DNA of 64,000 bases from Paracoccaceae bacterium (lineage in GTDB: Bacteria > Pseudomonadota > Alphaproteobacteria > Rhodobacterales > Rhodobacteraceae), in contig JALSKC010000072.1 of assembly GCA_026989055.1 (NCBI GenBank), positions 1 to 64,000 of the forward strand, read 5' to 3'. The notes beneath the pieces were generated by a model. It was not told where the DNA came from and made no database searches. It saw only the letters and a program-made list of their open reading frames with translations. The translations under genes and the position numbers were made by a program. The first letter of the stretch is position 1; each line of letters begins with the position of its first letter. Positions 40,586 to 50,410 of this stretch are shown here, piece by piece.

Positions 40586-40588
40586 CCC

Positions 40589-41464
40589 ATGTTCGCGTCC
40601 CGGCTGCGGGAGTGCGCGGCGGAAGTCGGGCGCTGCCTCCGCGAAGCGCTTGCCGACATGCCCGACGACGGTTCCGCCGTGGCCGATGCCATGCGTTACG
40701 CCTGTGCCGGCGGCAAGCGGCTGCGCGCCTTTCTGGTGATGGAGGCCGGGCGGTTGCACGGGGTTGCCGATTCGCGCTCGGTCCGGGTGGCGGCGGCGGT
40801 CGAGGCGGTGCATGCCTATTCGCTGGTGCATGACGACCTGCCCTGCATGGATGATGACGACCTGCGCCGGGGGCGGCCGACGGTGCATGTGAAGTGGAAC
40901 GAGGCAACGGCAGTTCTGGCAGGCGATGCGCTGCAGGCGCTGGCCTTCGAGCTGCTGAGCAGCGACGAGGTGGGCGCCGGGGCGGAGATCCGGCTTGCGC
41001 TGGTGCACAGCCTGGCCCGGGCCGCCGGGGCACGCGGGATGGTGCTGGGCCAGGCCCAGGACATCGCCGCCGAAACTGCCGACAGGCCGCTGGGCCTGCG
41101 GGAGATTGCCGATCTGCAAGCCAACAAGACCGGCGCGCTGATCCGCTGGTCGGCCGAGGCCGGGGCGGTTCTGGCCGGGGCCGATCCGGCTCCGATGCGC
41201 CGCTATGCCGAAGCCCTGGGGCTGGCCTTCCAGATCGCCGACGACATCCTCGATGTCGAGGGCGAGGCCAGCGTGACCGGCAAGCGCGTGGGCAAGGATG
41301 CGGACGCCGGCAAGGCGACATTCGTCTCGCTGCTCGGGCTCGAAGGGGCGCGGGCGCGCGCGCGCGCGCTTGTCGCGCAGGCCGAGGCCGCGCTTGACCC
41401 CTACGGGGAAAGGGCACAGACCTTGCGCGAGGCGGCGCGCTTCGTTATCTCGCGGCAGATGTAA
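40589..41464 (+). CDS. ispA: Farnesyl diphosphate synthase (IspA)
   Basis: Short-chain trans-prenyltransferase condensing IPP with DMAPP/GPP to FPP. The first aspartate-rich motif is [22 protein letters not shown] and the second is [24 protein letters not shown] precedes them. The five-residue insertion in the first Asp-rich region fits bacterial FPP synthases. Length 291 residues. It lies between xseB and dxs, giving precursors for ubiquinone, carotenoids and undecaprenyl carriers. A (GC)n run near 41350-41370 encodes ARARARAL. Confidence 0.95.
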   Translation: MFASRLRECAAEVGRCLREALADMPDDGSAVADAMRYACAGGKRLRAFLVMEAGRLHGVADSRSVRVAAAVEAVHAYSLVHDDLPCMDDDDLRRGRPTVHVKWNEATAVLAGDALQALAFELLSSDEVGAGAEIRLALVHSLARAAGARGMVLGQAQDIAAETADRPLGLREIADLQANKTGALIRWSAEAGAVLAGADPAPMRRYAEALGLAFQIADDILDVEGEASVTGKRVGKDADAGKATFVSLLGLEGARARARALVAQAEAALDPYGERAQTLREAARFVISRQM

Positions 41465-41483
41465 CCGGCCTTCCGGGGAAACC

Positions 41484-43412
41484 ATGCCCGACAGACCGAA
41501 AACCCCGCTGCTCGATCAGGTCCGGATTCCGGCCGATCTGAAGCGGCTGAGCGATGCCCAGCTTTCGCAGCTGGCGGCCGAGCTGCGTTCGGAAACCATC
41601 GCGGCGGTTTCCGAAACCGGCGGGCATCTGGGGGCCGGGCTGGGCGTCGTGGAACTGACGGTGGCGCTGCACGCGGTGTTCGACGCGCCGCGCGACCGGA
41701 TCATCTGGGATGTCGGCCACCAGGCCTATCCGCACAAGATCCTGACCGGGCGGCGCGACCGCATCCGCACCCTGCGCCGGAAGGGCGGGCTTTCGGGGTT
41801 CACCAAGCGCTCGGAAAGCCCCTATGACCCGTTCGGCGCCGGCCACAGCTCGACCTCGATCTCGGCCGCGCTGGGCTTTGCCGTGGCCCGCGATCTGGGC
41901 GGCGCGCCGGAACACGGCATCGGCGACGCGATTGCCGTGATCGGCGACGGCGCGATGAGCGCCGGGCTCGCCTATGAGGCGATGAACAACGCCGGCCACC
42001 TGGGCAAGCGGCTGATCGTCATCCTGAACGACAACGAGATGAGCATCGCCGAGCCGGTTGGCGCCATGTCGAGCTATCTTTCGCGCCTTTACGCCGGCGC
42101 GCCGTTCCAGGAACTCAAGGCCGCGGCCAAGGGCGCGGTCAGCCTGCTGCCGGAACCGCTGCAGATGGGCGCGAAACGGGCCAAGGAAATGCTCAAGGGC
42201 ATGACCATCGGCGGCACCCTGTTCGAGGAACTGGGCTTTTCCTATGTCGGCCCCATCGACGGGCACGACATGGAGCAGCTGCTGGCGATCCTGCGCACGG
42301 TGAAGGAACGCGCAACCGGGCCGATGCTGATCCATGCGATCACGAAGAAGGGCAAGGGCTACCGGCCGGCCGAAAGCGCAAGCGACCGCGGCCACGCGAC
42401 GGCGACCTTCGATGTGCTCACCGGCAAGCAGAAAAAGGCGCCCTCGAACGCGCCCAGCTATACCAGCGTCTTTGCCAACGCCCTGCTGAAAGAGGCGGCC
42501 GAGGATGACAGGATCGTGGCGGTCACGGCCGCCATGCCCGACGGCACCGGGCTGAAACTGTTCGAACAGCGCTACCCCAGCCGGTGTTTCGACGTCGGCA
42601 TCGCCGAGCAGCACGCGGTCACCTTTTGCGCGGGGCTGGCGGCGGGCGGGCTCAGGCCGTTCTGCGCCATCTATTCGACTTTCCTGCAACGCGGCTACGA
42701 CCAGGTGGTGCATGATGTTGCCGTGCAGCGCCTGCCGGTGCGTTTTGCCATCGACCGGGCCGGGCTGGTCGGGGCCGACGGCGCCACCCATGCCGGGGCC
42801 TATGACATCGCCTTCATGGCGAACCTGCCCGGCATGGTGGTGATGGCGGCGGCCGACGAAGCCGAACTGGTGCACATGGTGGCCACCGCCGCGGCGCATG
42901 ACGAGGGCCCCATTGCCTTTCGCTACCCGCGCGGCGAGGGCGTGGGCGTCGAGCTTCCCGAACGCGGCGAGGTGCTGGAAATCGGCAGGGGGCGGATCGT
43001 CCGGGAAGGCGGGCGCGTGGCGCTGCTCTCTTTCGGCACGCGCCTTGAAGAGGTGCGCAAGGCGGCCGAAACACTGTCTGACAAGGGGATTTCGCCGACA
43101 ATTGCCGATGCCCGCTTTGCCAAGCCGCTGGACCGCGAACTGATTCTGACGCTCGCCGCCGAACACGAGGCGCTGATCACGATCGAGGAAGGCGCCGTGG
43201 GCGGCTTCGGCTCTCACGTGGCGCAGCTTCTGGCCGACGAAGGGGCGTTCGACCGGGGGCTGAAATTCCGCTCGATGGTGCTCCCGGACATCTTCATCGA
43301 CCAGGCATCGATGGAGGAGATGTATCGCGTGGCCGGGCTTTCGGCGGCGGATGTCGTGGCGAAGGCACTGGAAACCCTCGGCGTGGCCGAGATCCGGGGC
43401 AGGCGGGCCTGA
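41484..43412 (+). CDS. dxs: 1-deoxy-D-xylulose-5-phosphate synthase
   Basis: First enzyme of the non-mevalonate isoprenoid pathway; TPP-dependent condensation of pyruvate with glyceraldehyde-3-phosphate. Motifs: [18 protein letters not shown], the TPP-binding [42 protein letters not shown] and [21 protein letters not shown]. The start at 41484 is taken because the protein then begins [18 protein letters not shown], the family N-terminus; the longer frame runs through ispA. Length 642 residues is normal. It depends on TPP, supplied by thiBPQ uptake in the same window. Confidence 0.97.
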   Translation: MPDRPKTPLLDQVRIPADLKRLSDAQLSQLAAELRSETIAAVSETGGHLGAGLGVVELTVALHAVFDAPRDRIIWDVGHQAYPHKILTGRRDRIRTLRRKGGLSGFTKRSESPYDPFGAGHSSTSISAALGFAVARDLGGAPEHGIGDAIAVIGDGAMSAGLAYEAMNNAGHLGKRLIVILNDNEMSIAEPVGAMSSYLSRLYAGAPFQELKAAAKGAVSLLPEPLQMGAKRAKEMLKGMTIGGTLFEELGFSYVGPIDGHDMEQLLAILRTVKERATGPMLIHAITKKGKGYRPAESASDRGHATATFDVLTGKQKKAPSNAPSYTSVFANALLKEAAEDDRIVAVTAAMPDGTGLKLFEQRYPSRCFDVGIAEQHAVTFCAGLAAGGLRPFCAIYSTFLQRGYDQVVHDVAVQRLPVRFAIDRAGLVGADGATHAGAYDIAFMANLPGMVVMAAADEAELVHMVATAAAHDEGPIAFRYPRGEGVGVELPERGEVLEIGRGRIVREGGRVALLSFGTRLEEVRKAAETLSDKGISPTIADARFAKPLDRELILTLAAEHEALITIEEGAVGGFGSHVAQLLADEGAFDRGLKFRSMVLPDIFIDQASMEEMYRVAGLSAADVVAKALETLGVAEIRGRRA

Positions 43413-43524
43413 CAGGGCCCGTCGCATGCTCCGCCACGTTCCCGGCGGGCGCAAAGGTTGACGCGCCGCACCCCTCTGCTTACCCATGGAGGTCCGACCC
43501 GTGGAAGGCAACGAGGAGAGCCGC

Positions 43525-44130
43525 ATGCGCCCTGCCAACGAATGCCTGCTCGTGATCGACGTGCAGAATGACTTCTGCCCCGGCGGCGCGCTGGCCGTCG
43601 AGGGCGGCGACCAGGTGGTAGAGTCGATCAACGCGTTGATGGACGATTTCTCCGCCGTGGTGCTGACCCAGGACTGGCACCCGGCAAACCACAGTTCGTT
43701 TGCGGCCAGCCATCCCGGCAGGTCGCCATTCGAGATGATCGAACTGGATTACGGGGAGCAGGTGCTCTGGCCTGCCCACTGCGTGCAGGGTTCGCCGGGT
43801 GCGGCCTTTCACGCCGGGCTGCGGGCCGAACGCGCCGACATGATCATCCGCAAGGGCTTTCGCCCGGCAATAGACAGCTATTCGGCCTTTTTCGAGAACG
43901 ACCGAACCACCCCCACCGGGCTGGACGGCTACCTGAAAAGCCGAGGGCTGGACACCCTTACCCTGGTCGGCCTGGCCACCGATTTCTGCGTTGCCTATTC
44001 GGCCATCGACGCGGCCCGCCTCGGCTATCGGGTCAGCGTGATCGAAAGCGCCTGCCGCGCCATCGACATGGACGGTTCGCTTGCGGCCGCGCGCGACGAC
44101 ATGAAAAGGGCCGGGGTCACGCTGGCCTGA
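43525..44130 (+). CDS. pncA: Nicotinamidase PncA
   Basis: Isochorismatase-fold hydrolase converting nicotinamide to nicotinate. The catalytic Asp lies in [16 protein letters not shown], metal ligands are in [12 protein letters not shown], the Lys in IIRKGF, and the nucleophile Cys in [20 protein letters not shown] lies six bases before the chosen ATG (MRPANECL); the earlier ATG at 43486 would add 13 residues without family support. pncB follows after 26 bases, so together they make the NAD salvage pair. Confidence 0.95.
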   Translation: MRPANECLLVIDVQNDFCPGGALAVEGGDQVVESINALMDDFSAVVLTQDWHPANHSSFAASHPGRSPFEMIELDYGEQVLWPAHCVQGSPGAAFHAGLRAERADMIIRKGFRPAIDSYSAFFENDRTTPTGLDGYLKSRGLDTLTLVGLATDFCVAYSAIDAARLGYRVSVIESACRAIDMDGSLAAARDDMKRAGVTLA

Positions 44131-44156
44131 GCGCGCGAGAAGGAGGAAGCGCGCCG

Positions 44157-45446
44157 ATGGATATCGCCACCCGCGTCTATAACCACAAGTGGAAGATCGA
44201 CCCGATCGTCCGTTCGCTGATCGACACCGATTTCTACAAGCTGCTGATGTGCCAGTCGGTGTTTCGCAACCGGCCCGACACCACCGTCACCTTCAGCCTG
44301 ATCAACCGCTCCAGGCATATCCGCACCGCCGAACTGATCGACGAGGGCGAGTTGCGCGAACAGCTCGACCATGTGCGCACGCTGTCCCTGGCGCGCGGCG
44401 AAAGCACCTGGCTGCGCGGCAACATGTTCTACGGCAAGCGGCAGATGTTCCGCTCGGACTTCATGGAATGGTTCGAGAACTACCGTCTGCCGCCCTACCA
44501 CCTGGAGGTGCGCGACGGGCAGTATGAACTGACCTTCGAAGGCAGATGGCACGAGGTGATGCTCTGGGAAATTCCGGCACTGGCGATCATCATGGAACTG
44601 CGCTCGCGCGCCGTGCTCAAGGACATGGGCCGGTTCGAACTGCAGGTGCTCTATGCCCGGGCCATGACCCGGCTGTGGGAGAAGATCGAGCGGCTGCGCC
44701 CGATCGAGGGGCTGCGGCTGGCCGATTTCGGCACCCGGCGGCGGCACTCCTTCCTGTGGCAGGACTGGTGCGTGCAGGCGATGCTCGAAGGGCTCGGGGC
44801 GCGCTTCATCGGCACTTCGAACTGCCTGATCGCCATGCGTCGCGACATCGAGGCGATCGGCACCAACGCCCATGAGCTGCCGATGGTCTATGCCGCGCTG
44901 GCCGACAGCGACGAGGAGCTGGCACAGGCGCCCTACAGGGTGCTCGAGGACTGGCAGGAGGAACACGAGGGAAATCTGCGCATCATCCTGCCCGATACCT
45001 ACGGCACCCGCGGCTTTCTCGAACGCGCCCCCGACTGGCTTGCCGGCTGGACGGGCATGCGGATCGACAGCGGCGATCCGGTCGCAGGCGCCGAAACCGC
45101 CATCGAATGGTGGAAGTCCCGCGGCGAGGATCCGCGGCGCAAGCTGCTGATCTTTTCCGACGGGCTGGACGTGGACAGGATCATCGATCTGCACGAGCGG
45201 TTTTCCGGCCGGGTGCGGGTTTCCTTCGGCTGGGGCACCCTGCTCACGAACGATTTTCGCGGGCTGGCGAAAGAGGACGGCCTGGCACCGTTCTCCCTTG
45301 TCTGCAAGGCGGTGGCCGCCGACGGGCGCCCCACCGTGAAGCTTTCCGACAACCCGAACAAGGCGATGGGGCCGCCCGGGCAGATCGAACGCTACAGGCG
45401 GGTGTTCGGGGTCGGCGAGCAGAAAGCGCTCGAAGTGGTGGTGTGA
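44157..45446 (+). CDS. pncB: Nicotinate phosphoribosyltransferase
   Basis: Converts nicotinate and PRPP to nicotinate mononucleotide. Motifs: [61 protein letters not shown] and [18 protein letters not shown], ending FGVGTxxxND-like [10 protein letters not shown]. The catalytic His is probably in [26 protein letters not shown] stands eight bases before the ATG. Length 429 residues. Downstream partner of pncA. Confidence 0.95.
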   Translation: MDIATRVYNHKWKIDPIVRSLIDTDFYKLLMCQSVFRNRPDTTVTFSLINRSRHIRTAELIDEGELREQLDHVRTLSLARGESTWLRGNMFYGKRQMFRSDFMEWFENYRLPPYHLEVRDGQYELTFEGRWHEVMLWEIPALAIIMELRSRAVLKDMGRFELQVLYARAMTRLWEKIERLRPIEGLRLADFGTRRRHSFLWQDWCVQAMLEGLGARFIGTSNCLIAMRRDIEAIGTNAHELPMVYAALADSDEELAQAPYRVLEDWQEEHEGNLRIILPDTYGTRGFLERAPDWLAGWTGMRIDSGDPVAGAETAIEWWKSRGEDPRRKLLIFSDGLDVDRIIDLHERFSGRVRVSFGWGTLLTNDFRGLAKEDGLAPFSLVCKAVAADGRPTVKLSDNPNKAMGPPGQIERYRRVFGVGEQKALEVVV

Positions 45447-45643
45447 TTCCTCCCCGGGTCGGCCCGCCTCGCGCGCCGCCCGGCCGCATCAAGGAGGCGC
45501 CTGACGGCCGCCGGGCGCGGCGCGTCAGCGGCGCTCTGCGGGGGTATGCGCGCCCGTCCGGGCTGCCGCCTGCCCTCTGCCGTGTGACCGGCCGCATCCG
45601 GCCATGCGCAGCAGGCTCATGTGCAACATGCCTTCGCTGGCCC

Positions 45644-46066
45644 TTACTCCTCGCCACGCACCTTGCCGCGCAGCGCCTTCAGCGCGGCGCGGCGGGTTTT
45701 CGCCTCCAGTCGGCGCCGCTTGCTGCCTGCGGTCGGCCTGGTCGGCACCCGGCGCCTGGGGCGCTCCAGCGACCGGCGGATCATCCCGACCAGCCGGGCG
45801 CGGGCGATCTCGCGGTTGCGGGCCTGGCTGCGGGTTTCGTCGCAGCGGATGACAACCGCGCCGTCTCTTGTCCACCGGCGCCCGGCGATACGCTTCAGCC
45901 GTGCCCTGGCATGGGCCGGAAGGTTCGGGCTGCGCGCCGCCTCGAAGCGCAGCTCCACCGCCGTGGACAGCTTGTTCACGTTCTGCCCGCCGGGGCCGGA
46001 TGCCCGCATGAAGCTTTCCGAAAGCTCCCACTCGGCAATCGTGATGTCGTCGGTGATCTTCAGCAT
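45644..46066 (-). CDS. arfB: Alternative ribosome-rescue factor ArfB (peptidyl-tRNA hydrolase)
   Basis: Rescue factor that hydrolyses peptidyl-tRNA on ribosomes stalled at mRNA ends. The RF-1 type catalytic motif GGQ is at residues 26-28 in RASGPGGQNVNKLSTAVELRF. The C-terminal basic tail that enters the empty mRNA channel is present (SKRRRLEAKTRRAALKALRGKVRG). Length 140 residues is typical. The ATG at 46066 gives the family N-terminus LKITDDITI. No Shine-Dalgarno is visible before it; instead a small hairpin GGGCC/GGCCC ends seven bases upstream and a strong terminator lies 31 bases upstream, so expression may need readthrough or another promoter. Confidence 0.93.
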   Translation of the reverse strand: MLKITDDITIAEWELSESFMRASGPGGQNVNKLSTAVELRFEAARSPNLPAHARARLKRIAGRRWTRDGAVVIRCDETRSQARNREIARARLVGMIRRSLERPRRRVPTRPTAGSKRRRLEAKTRRAALKALRGKVRGEE

Positions 46067-46096
46067 GGCGGCGCGGGCCTGTCCGGCCCGGTATCG

Positions 46097-46123
46097 AAAA
46101 GGGTCGCCGATATTCGGCGACCC
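46097..46123 (-). terminator. Perfect intrinsic terminator in front of arfB
   Basis: On the minus strand GGGTCGCCGA-ATA-TCGGCGACCC gives a ten-base perfect stem with three-base loop (46101-46123), followed by TTTT (46097-46100). It ends the leader transcript 31 bases before the arfB ATG. It may serve as attenuator for arfB or as the end of a small RNA. Confidence 0.85.
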
Positions 46124-46193
46124 TCCGAGCTTCCGGGAGATGGGCCAGTCAGAGCACGAGCCCAATCAAAAGCATCTCGGCCTTCGGGCTGCC

Positions 46194-46250
46194 TCAGGCC
46201 TTGATCCTCTCGACTGTTCCGGCGCCTCTCTCCAACATCACTCTCGACAC
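46194..46250 (-). CDS. 18-residue ORF with extended Shine-Dalgarno (leader peptide candidate)
   Basis: GTG-initiated ORF encoding MSRVMLERGAGTVERIKA. Directly upstream (46251-46266) the RNA reads GAAAGGAGGUGGUCCA, complementary to nearly the entire 16S rRNA tail (one position as G-U). Spacing from GGAGG to GTG is seven bases, optimal. It lies between a TTGACA promoter-like element and the terminator before arfB. No known leader peptide matches; there is no run of one amino acid as in biosynthetic attenuators. Coding status rests on the signal strength only. Confidence 0.5.
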   Translation of the reverse strand: MSRVMLERGAGTVERIKA

Positions 46251-46274
46251 TGGACCACCTCCTTTCGCTTGTTT

Positions 46275-46313
46275 CCGATGGTTTCAGGTTGCCATATATC
46301 TTGTGTTTGTCAA
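46275..46313 (-). promoter_or_regulatory. Promoter candidate for the arfB leader
   Basis: A perfect TTGACA on the minus strand occupies 46308-46313, in an AT-rich patch (ACACAAGATATATGG) just after the yhhQ stop. A canonical -10 at 16-18 bases is not clear (AACCTG region), though Rhodobacter promoters tolerate weak -10 elements. It would start an RNA of roughly 180 bases ending at the 46097 terminator. Confidence 0.4.
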
Positions 46314-46319
46314 AGGATT

Positions 46320-46940
46320 TCACGCAACCCGTGCCATCAACCAGCCGACGATGAGGCGAAACGGCACAAGCGAGACCACCGCCAGAGACATCTTCACCAT
46401 CCAGTCGGCAACCGCCAGCGACACCCAGAGCGGCGCCTGCGGCCCGACCCCCAGCAGCGGCAGGACCTCGCCCGCCCAGCTCACGTCATTGGCCGGCTCC
46501 AGAAAGCTCAGACTGGCGGAAAAGGCGATGGTGAAGAACAGGGCGGTATCGACGCTGCTGCCGATGATGCTCGAGAACAGCGGCGCGCGCCACCAGGCGC
46601 CTTCGCGCAGACGGTCGAAAACGGCGACATCCAGAAGCTGCGCGCTCAGGAACGCCAGCCCCGAGCCGGCGGCGATGCGCCAGGTCACCAGCGGGCCGAA
46701 CTCGCCACCGATCTGGGTGCCCACGAGCGAACTGATCACGCCCACCACAAAGCCTGCCAGGATCACCTTGCGCGCGAGCGCCGGGCCATGGATGCGGTTC
46801 ATCACGTCGGTCACCAGAAAGGCGAAGGGGTAGGTAAATGCACCCCAGGTCAGCCAGTTGCCGAACAGGAATTGCACCAGGATATTGGAGGCCAGCACGA
46901 TGGCGGCCATGGCGATCACGCCGGGAAGGATCTTCTGCAT
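46320..46940 (-). CDS. Queuosine-precursor transporter, YhhQ/VUT family
   Basis: Integral membrane protein of 206 residues with about six hydrophobic helices. The pieces ILVQFLFGNWLTWGAFTYPFAFLVTDVMNRIHGPALARKVILAGF and SSIIGSSVDTALFFTIAF are typical of the YhhQ (VUT) family, which imports queuine precursors such as preQ0/preQ1 used for tRNA modification. GGAAA is six bases before the ATG at 46940; a TTG at 46961 is a less likely alternative. Charged residues in the membrane (VTDVMNR) match the family. It is on the same strand as the arfB leader, which begins just after its stop. Confidence 0.85.
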   Translation of the reverse strand: MQKILPGVIAMAAIVLASNILVQFLFGNWLTWGAFTYPFAFLVTDVMNRIHGPALARKVILAGFVVGVISSLVGTQIGGEFGPLVTWRIAAGSGLAFLSAQLLDVAVFDRLREGAWWRAPLFSSIIGSSVDTALFFTIAFSASLSFLEPANDVSWAGEVLPLLGVGPQAPLWVSLAVADWMVKMSLAVVSLVPFRLIVGWLMARVA

Positions 46941-47022
46941 GTCAGTTTTCCGTTTTGACAAGGTTGCGGAGACTTGGCCCCCGCCTGCGGGGACGGCGCG
47001 TCCTAGCCCCTGCCGGCCGGCA

Positions 47023-47057
47023 GATCAAGCCCGGCGGATCAAGCCCGGCAGATCAAG
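47023..47057. repeat. Tandem 14-base repeat, 2.5 copies
   Basis: GATCAAGCCCGGCG (47023-47036), GATCAAGCCCGGCA (47037-47050) and GATCAAG (47051-47057). It lies in the short gap between the esterase stop and yhhQ, so upstream of yhhQ on the minus strand. It looks like slippage expansion; no function evident. Confidence 0.7.
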
Positions 47058-47972
47058 TCATCGCGTGATACGGTATTCCACGAACTCGGTTCGCTGGAAG
47101 CCGCGGAAGTTGTCGTCCGAGATCATCGTCAGCCGGATGCCGCCCGCCGCGTCGCTCCACACCGCGATGCCTTCCAGGTTGTCGTGCCGGCCGGTCGCGG
47201 TTTCCAGAATCGTCTCCTCGTCTGCAATCCCGTCCCCGGTCAGGGTGAAACGGCGGATTCGCGACCGGAAGCCGAAGATGCCGTTGAGATGCCGTTCCAG
47301 CAGGTAGAGCTTTCCGTCCGGTCCGAAATCGGCGCCGACCGGCAGGAACGGTGCCCGGCGCGGCAGGTCGAAGGCATGTTCCCAGCGCCCGGCGCGAAAC
47401 AGGAATACCGGAAAGGGGCGGCTCAGCGCGCCCGAGCGTTCCGGGATCGCGAGCAGGGCCCCGTCGGGGGCCAGCGCCAGGGCCTCGAGTGCGGAATTGT
47501 TCTGCAGGCCGGCGAAGATCTGCCGCCGACCCACCTCGCCCAGGCCTTCGCCCGAGGGGGCGTAGCGCCAGACCCTGTGCTCCCCCTCGAAGGAAACGAG
47601 GATTTCCCCGCCCGGGGAAAGCGCCAGGCCTTCGGCATCGTCCCAGACACCGCTCAGGGGGCGCCCCCGACGGTCCTTCAGCGGCACGACCGCGACATCG
47701 CGCACGCCAGAGATGCGCGCGCCGGGGCCGGTGCGCGCCAGCCGGCCGCGGACCAGGAGCCCGGCATCGCTGACGGCAATGAAGCTGCCGCCGTCCGGGC
47801 TCAGTTCGAGGCCGGAAAACCCGCCAAGGCGCTCGTCTTCCGGCTGCCAGCGCCAGGCACCCAGGAAGCTCGCCTGCGCCGGTCGTGCCGCCGTCTCTGC
47901 GGGGCGGAGCTGGTCGGCGGCGGCTGCCAGCGCCAGGGCGAGTGCGCCGATCAGGATCTCCGTTCTGCCCAT
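47058..47972 (-). CDS. Secreted phytase-like esterase (esterase-like activity of phytase family)
   Basis: Exported protein of 304 residues with a signal segment ([16 protein letters not shown]). The fold appears to be a beta-propeller: repeated strand patterns such as [66 protein letters not shown] and [17 protein letters not shown], ending NLEGIAVW and [10 protein letters not shown]. These match the bacterial family described as esterase-like activity of phytase. The real substrate is unknown. Its start overlaps the end of the upstream transporter gene by 22 bases, so they form an operon. Confidence 0.82.
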   Translation of the reverse strand: MGRTEILIGALALALAAAADQLRPAETAARPAQASFLGAWRWQPEDERLGGFSGLELSPDGGSFIAVSDAGLLVRGRLARTGPGARISGVRDVAVVPLKDRRGRPLSGVWDDAEGLALSPGGEILVSFEGEHRVWRYAPSGEGLGEVGRRQIFAGLQNNSALEALALAPDGALLAIPERSGALSRPFPVFLFRAGRWEHAFDLPRRAPFLPVGADFGPDGKLYLLERHLNGIFGFRSRIRRFTLTGDGIADEETILETATGRHDNLEGIAVWSDAAGGIRLTMISDDNFRGFQRTEFVEYRITR

Positions 47973-49336
47973 TGGCGGGTTTCCCCCTCGGCCCTGACCC
48001 AGCGCAGCAGGAACAGTGACAGAACGAACAGGACGATCACCGGCGACACCCCGATGCGCGGGCTGTCCGCCAGCCAGGTGACAAGCCCGATGAGCGCCGG
48101 TGCAAGGAAGGCAGTGGCCTTGCCCGACAGCGCGTAAAGCCCGAAGGCCTCGGTCGGCCGGTCCGGATGCGCATGGCGCACCATCATCGAACGCGACGCC
48201 GACTGCAACGCGCCGCCCGCCGCCCCGATCGTGGCGCCCAGGATGTAGAACACGACATCGGGCAGCGGCGAGCCTTCCGCAAGCGGAAGCCCGAAGAAGG
48301 ACTGGCGCGACATGCCCACGATCACCGCGGTGACCACGGTCAGCACGAAAATGTTGAAGCGGATCACGGGTTTCGGCCCGAACCGCCGGTCGGCCCGGCC
48401 GCCGATCCAGGTGAACACTGCGGCGCTGATCGCCCCGATGATGCCGAAGATGCCGATATTGGTGATCGACCAGTTCAGCACCAGCGTCGCGTAAACGCCG
48501 CCAAAGGCATAAAGCGCGTTCAGCGCATCACGGTAAAACATCGAGGATGCCAGATAGGCAAACAGGCTGCGCCGCTTCACGATCGACTTCAGCGACCTGC
48601 CCAGTTCGGCCAGGGCAGACCGTGTGGTGCCCTTTTTTTCGTGCGGCGCGTCCCTGACCCACAAAAAGAACGGCACCATGAAGATCACATACCAGAGCGC
48701 CGTGAAGGGCCCGACGAACCGCGTGCCCTCCTTCATCTGCGCATCGAACAGGCCCAGGCCCGGGTCCAGCCCGATCAGCGTCTTGCCGTCGCCCTGTTCG
48801 ACAAACAGAAGCAGCATGACGAACAGCGCCACGACGCCGCCGGCATAGCCCATCGCCATGCCGGACCCCGAGATCTGGCCGACCTCGTGTTCATCCCCCA
48901 GGTCGGGCAGCATCGCGTTGACGAAGATCAGCGCATATTCCGCGCCGATCATGCCGATGCCGAAGGCAAGCAGCGATATCCAGATGGTCGAGCCATCCGG
49001 CAACATCCCCCACAGCGCCCAGGTGCCGGCGACATAGAGAGTCGAGAACGCGACGATCCAGGGAATCCGCCTGCCGGTGTTGTCGGCAAAGGCGCCCAGC
49101 ACCGGCGCGCTGAAGGCGATGAACAGCCCGGTCAGCGTCTGGCCCAGCGACCAGACGCTTTGCGCGCGCGCGTCGGCGACGTTTTCGGCAAGCCCGGTTC
49201 CCAGGAAATAGCTGGTGGCGACGGATGCGAAATACGGGCCGAAGACGAAGGTCAGGATCAGCGTGTAGAACGGCTGGCTGGCCCAGTCGAAGAAATACCA
49301 GCCCCGGATCCGCTTGCGCGGCGATATTGCGGTCAT
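47951..49336 (-). CDS. MFS transporter, UMF1 family
   Basis: Major-facilitator carrier of 461 residues with about twelve helices. The N-terminal [28 protein letters not shown] is the signature of the UMF1 (Vps22/autophagy-related 22-like) family. Other pieces are [15 protein letters not shown] (loop 2-3) and [42 protein letters not shown] stands five bases before the ATG (MTAISPRKR); the long frame upstream is shadow. The substrate is unknown; amino acids or peptides are guessed from the yeast relative. Co-transcribed with the phytase-like gene. Confidence 0.88.
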   Translation of the reverse strand: MTAISPRKRIRGWYFFDWASQPFYTLILTFVFGPYFASVATSYFLGTGLAENVADARAQSVWSLGQTLTGLFIAFSAPVLGAFADNTGRRIPWIVAFSTLYVAGTWALWGMLPDGSTIWISLLAFGIGMIGAEYALIFVNAMLPDLGDEHEVGQISGSGMAMGYAGGVVALFVMLLLFVEQGDGKTLIGLDPGLGLFDAQMKEGTRFVGPFTALWYVIFMVPFFLWVRDAPHEKKGTTRSALAELGRSLKSIVKRRSLFAYLASSMFYRDALNALYAFGGVYATLVLNWSITNIGIFGIIGAISAAVFTWIGGRADRRFGPKPVIRFNIFVLTVVTAVIVGMSRQSFFGLPLAEGSPLPDVVFYILGATIGAAGGALQSASRSMMVRHAHPDRPTEAFGLYALSGKATAFLAPALIGLVTWLADSPRIGVSPVIVLFVLSLFLLRWVRAEGETRQWAERRS

Positions 49337-49434
49337 GGATGCACCTCCCCACCTCCCGCCAGGTTTGCCCGATACAACAGGGAAAGGCGGCGCGGTGCAA
49401 CCGCCCGCTGAGCCGGCGGCGCGGGAGGCGCGCG

Positions 49435-49968
49435 TCAGGGGCGCGGCGGCCAGGGGCGCGCGTCTTCGGCCTCGATCCAGCGTTGCACCCATTCGGGCAG
49501 GGGCGGGCTCTGCGGCGGCAGGCCGATTTCTTCGGTCACCTCGGGTGGCGGCACGATCCCCCCCGGCCCGGTGACGGCAGAGCGGTAGAGCGCCTGGGTG
49601 GTGCATTGTCCGCCGGGCGTCCACATGCTCTGGTCGAGGTAGAAGAAACGCGCATCCCAGCCCAGCAGGCGGCTTTGCATCTCGATCCGCTGAAAGACGC
49701 GGATCCGGTGGCGGTAGCGCACGGCGGCACCCGCGATCGTCAGCCCCCAGCCGCGCCGGCGCAGCGCCCCGATCAGCCCGACCCGCCGGGCCAGCGGAAT
49801 CCTCCCCAGATCGAACAGTGTCAGCGTGCGCCCGTTGTTCAGCTCGCGCCAGAGGTCGAGATCCCACGGCCAGCACAGATGCGACGACAGGTGCACCCCG
49901 CCCGGCGGAAGCGGCGGGGCATTCCGATGGATGATCAGCTCCTTGGCCATGCGGATGAAGGGATACAT
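49435..49968 (-). CDS. Thioesterase-like (4HBT/THEM6-type) protein
   Basis: Protein of 177 residues with a hotdog-fold look. The key segment LCWPWDLDLWRELNNGRTLTLFDLGRIPLARRVGLI resembles the THEM6-like thioesterase family, where the Asn/Asp region holds the active site. Next comes LTIAGAAVRYRHRIRVFQRIEMQSRLLGWDARFFYLDQSMW, typical hotdog strands. A basic tail ends ARPWPPRP. The ATG at 49968 (MYPFIRMAKELI) is preferred over the one at 50022, whose extra residues are charged and unconserved. The acyl substrate is not known. Confidence 0.72.
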   Translation of the reverse strand: MYPFIRMAKELIIHRNAPPLPPGGVHLSSHLCWPWDLDLWRELNNGRTLTLFDLGRIPLARRVGLIGALRRRGWGLTIAGAAVRYRHRIRVFQRIEMQSRLLGWDARFFYLDQSMWTPGGQCTTQALYRSAVTGPGGIVPPPEVTEEIGLPPQSPPLPEWVQRWIEAEDARPWPPRP

Positions 49969-50122
49969 CGGCGCTCCCCGGCGGTTGTCCCCCGGAAGCT
50001 TAGACCGCTCCGGAGCGGGCAAGGCAAGCCGGACGCAACGTCATCGCCCTGCGGGGGCAGCCCTTGCCTTGCCGCGCCGGGCGGCTTAGGTGTCGGGCAA
50101 GCTGGAAATACGGAACCTCGCC

Positions 50123-50410
50123 ATGACATCCCTGTTTCAGATCCTGATGCTCATCCTCGATGTCGTCTGGTTCATCCTGATCGCACATATCGTGATGAGC
50201 TGGCTCATCACCTTCCAGGTGCTCAACCTGCGCCAGCCGCTGGTGGCGCAGATCTGGCACGGGCTCAACAGGCTGCTGGAGCCGCTGTATGCCCCGATTC
50301 GGCGGCTGATGCCGGATCTCGGCGGCCTCGACCTGGCGCCGCTGGTGGTGCTGATCGGCATCTACGCGCTGCGCATCATCCTCATCAACAACGCCGCCGC
50401 ATTCTACTGA
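50123..50410 (+). CDS. YggT family membrane protein
   Basis: A 95-residue inner-membrane protein with two hydrophobic helices (LFQILMLILDVVWFILIAHIVMSWLI and LAPLVVLIGIYALRIIL) and the conserved linker RLLEPLYAPIRRLMPDLGGLDLAPL. This is the YggT/YlmG family, linked in other bacteria to cell division or potassium/osmotic stress; the exact role here is unknown. The ATG at 50123 matches the family start; the frame is open 11 codons further upstream. It is followed by recQ after 180 bases containing a CCTGCC-GGATC-GGCAGG hairpin without T run. Confidence 0.88.
   Translation: MTSLFQILMLILDVVWFILIAHIVMSWLITFQVLNLRQPLVAQIWHGLNRLLEPLYAPIRRLMPDLGGLDLAPLVVLIGIYALRIILINNAAAFY

Noticed and set aside
47951-49876. 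Extended frame of the MFS gene, giving 641 residues
   Set aside because: The extra N-terminus is antisense-like; UMF1 proteins begin with [10 protein letters not shown] close to the ATG at 49336, which has a good GAGGTG.
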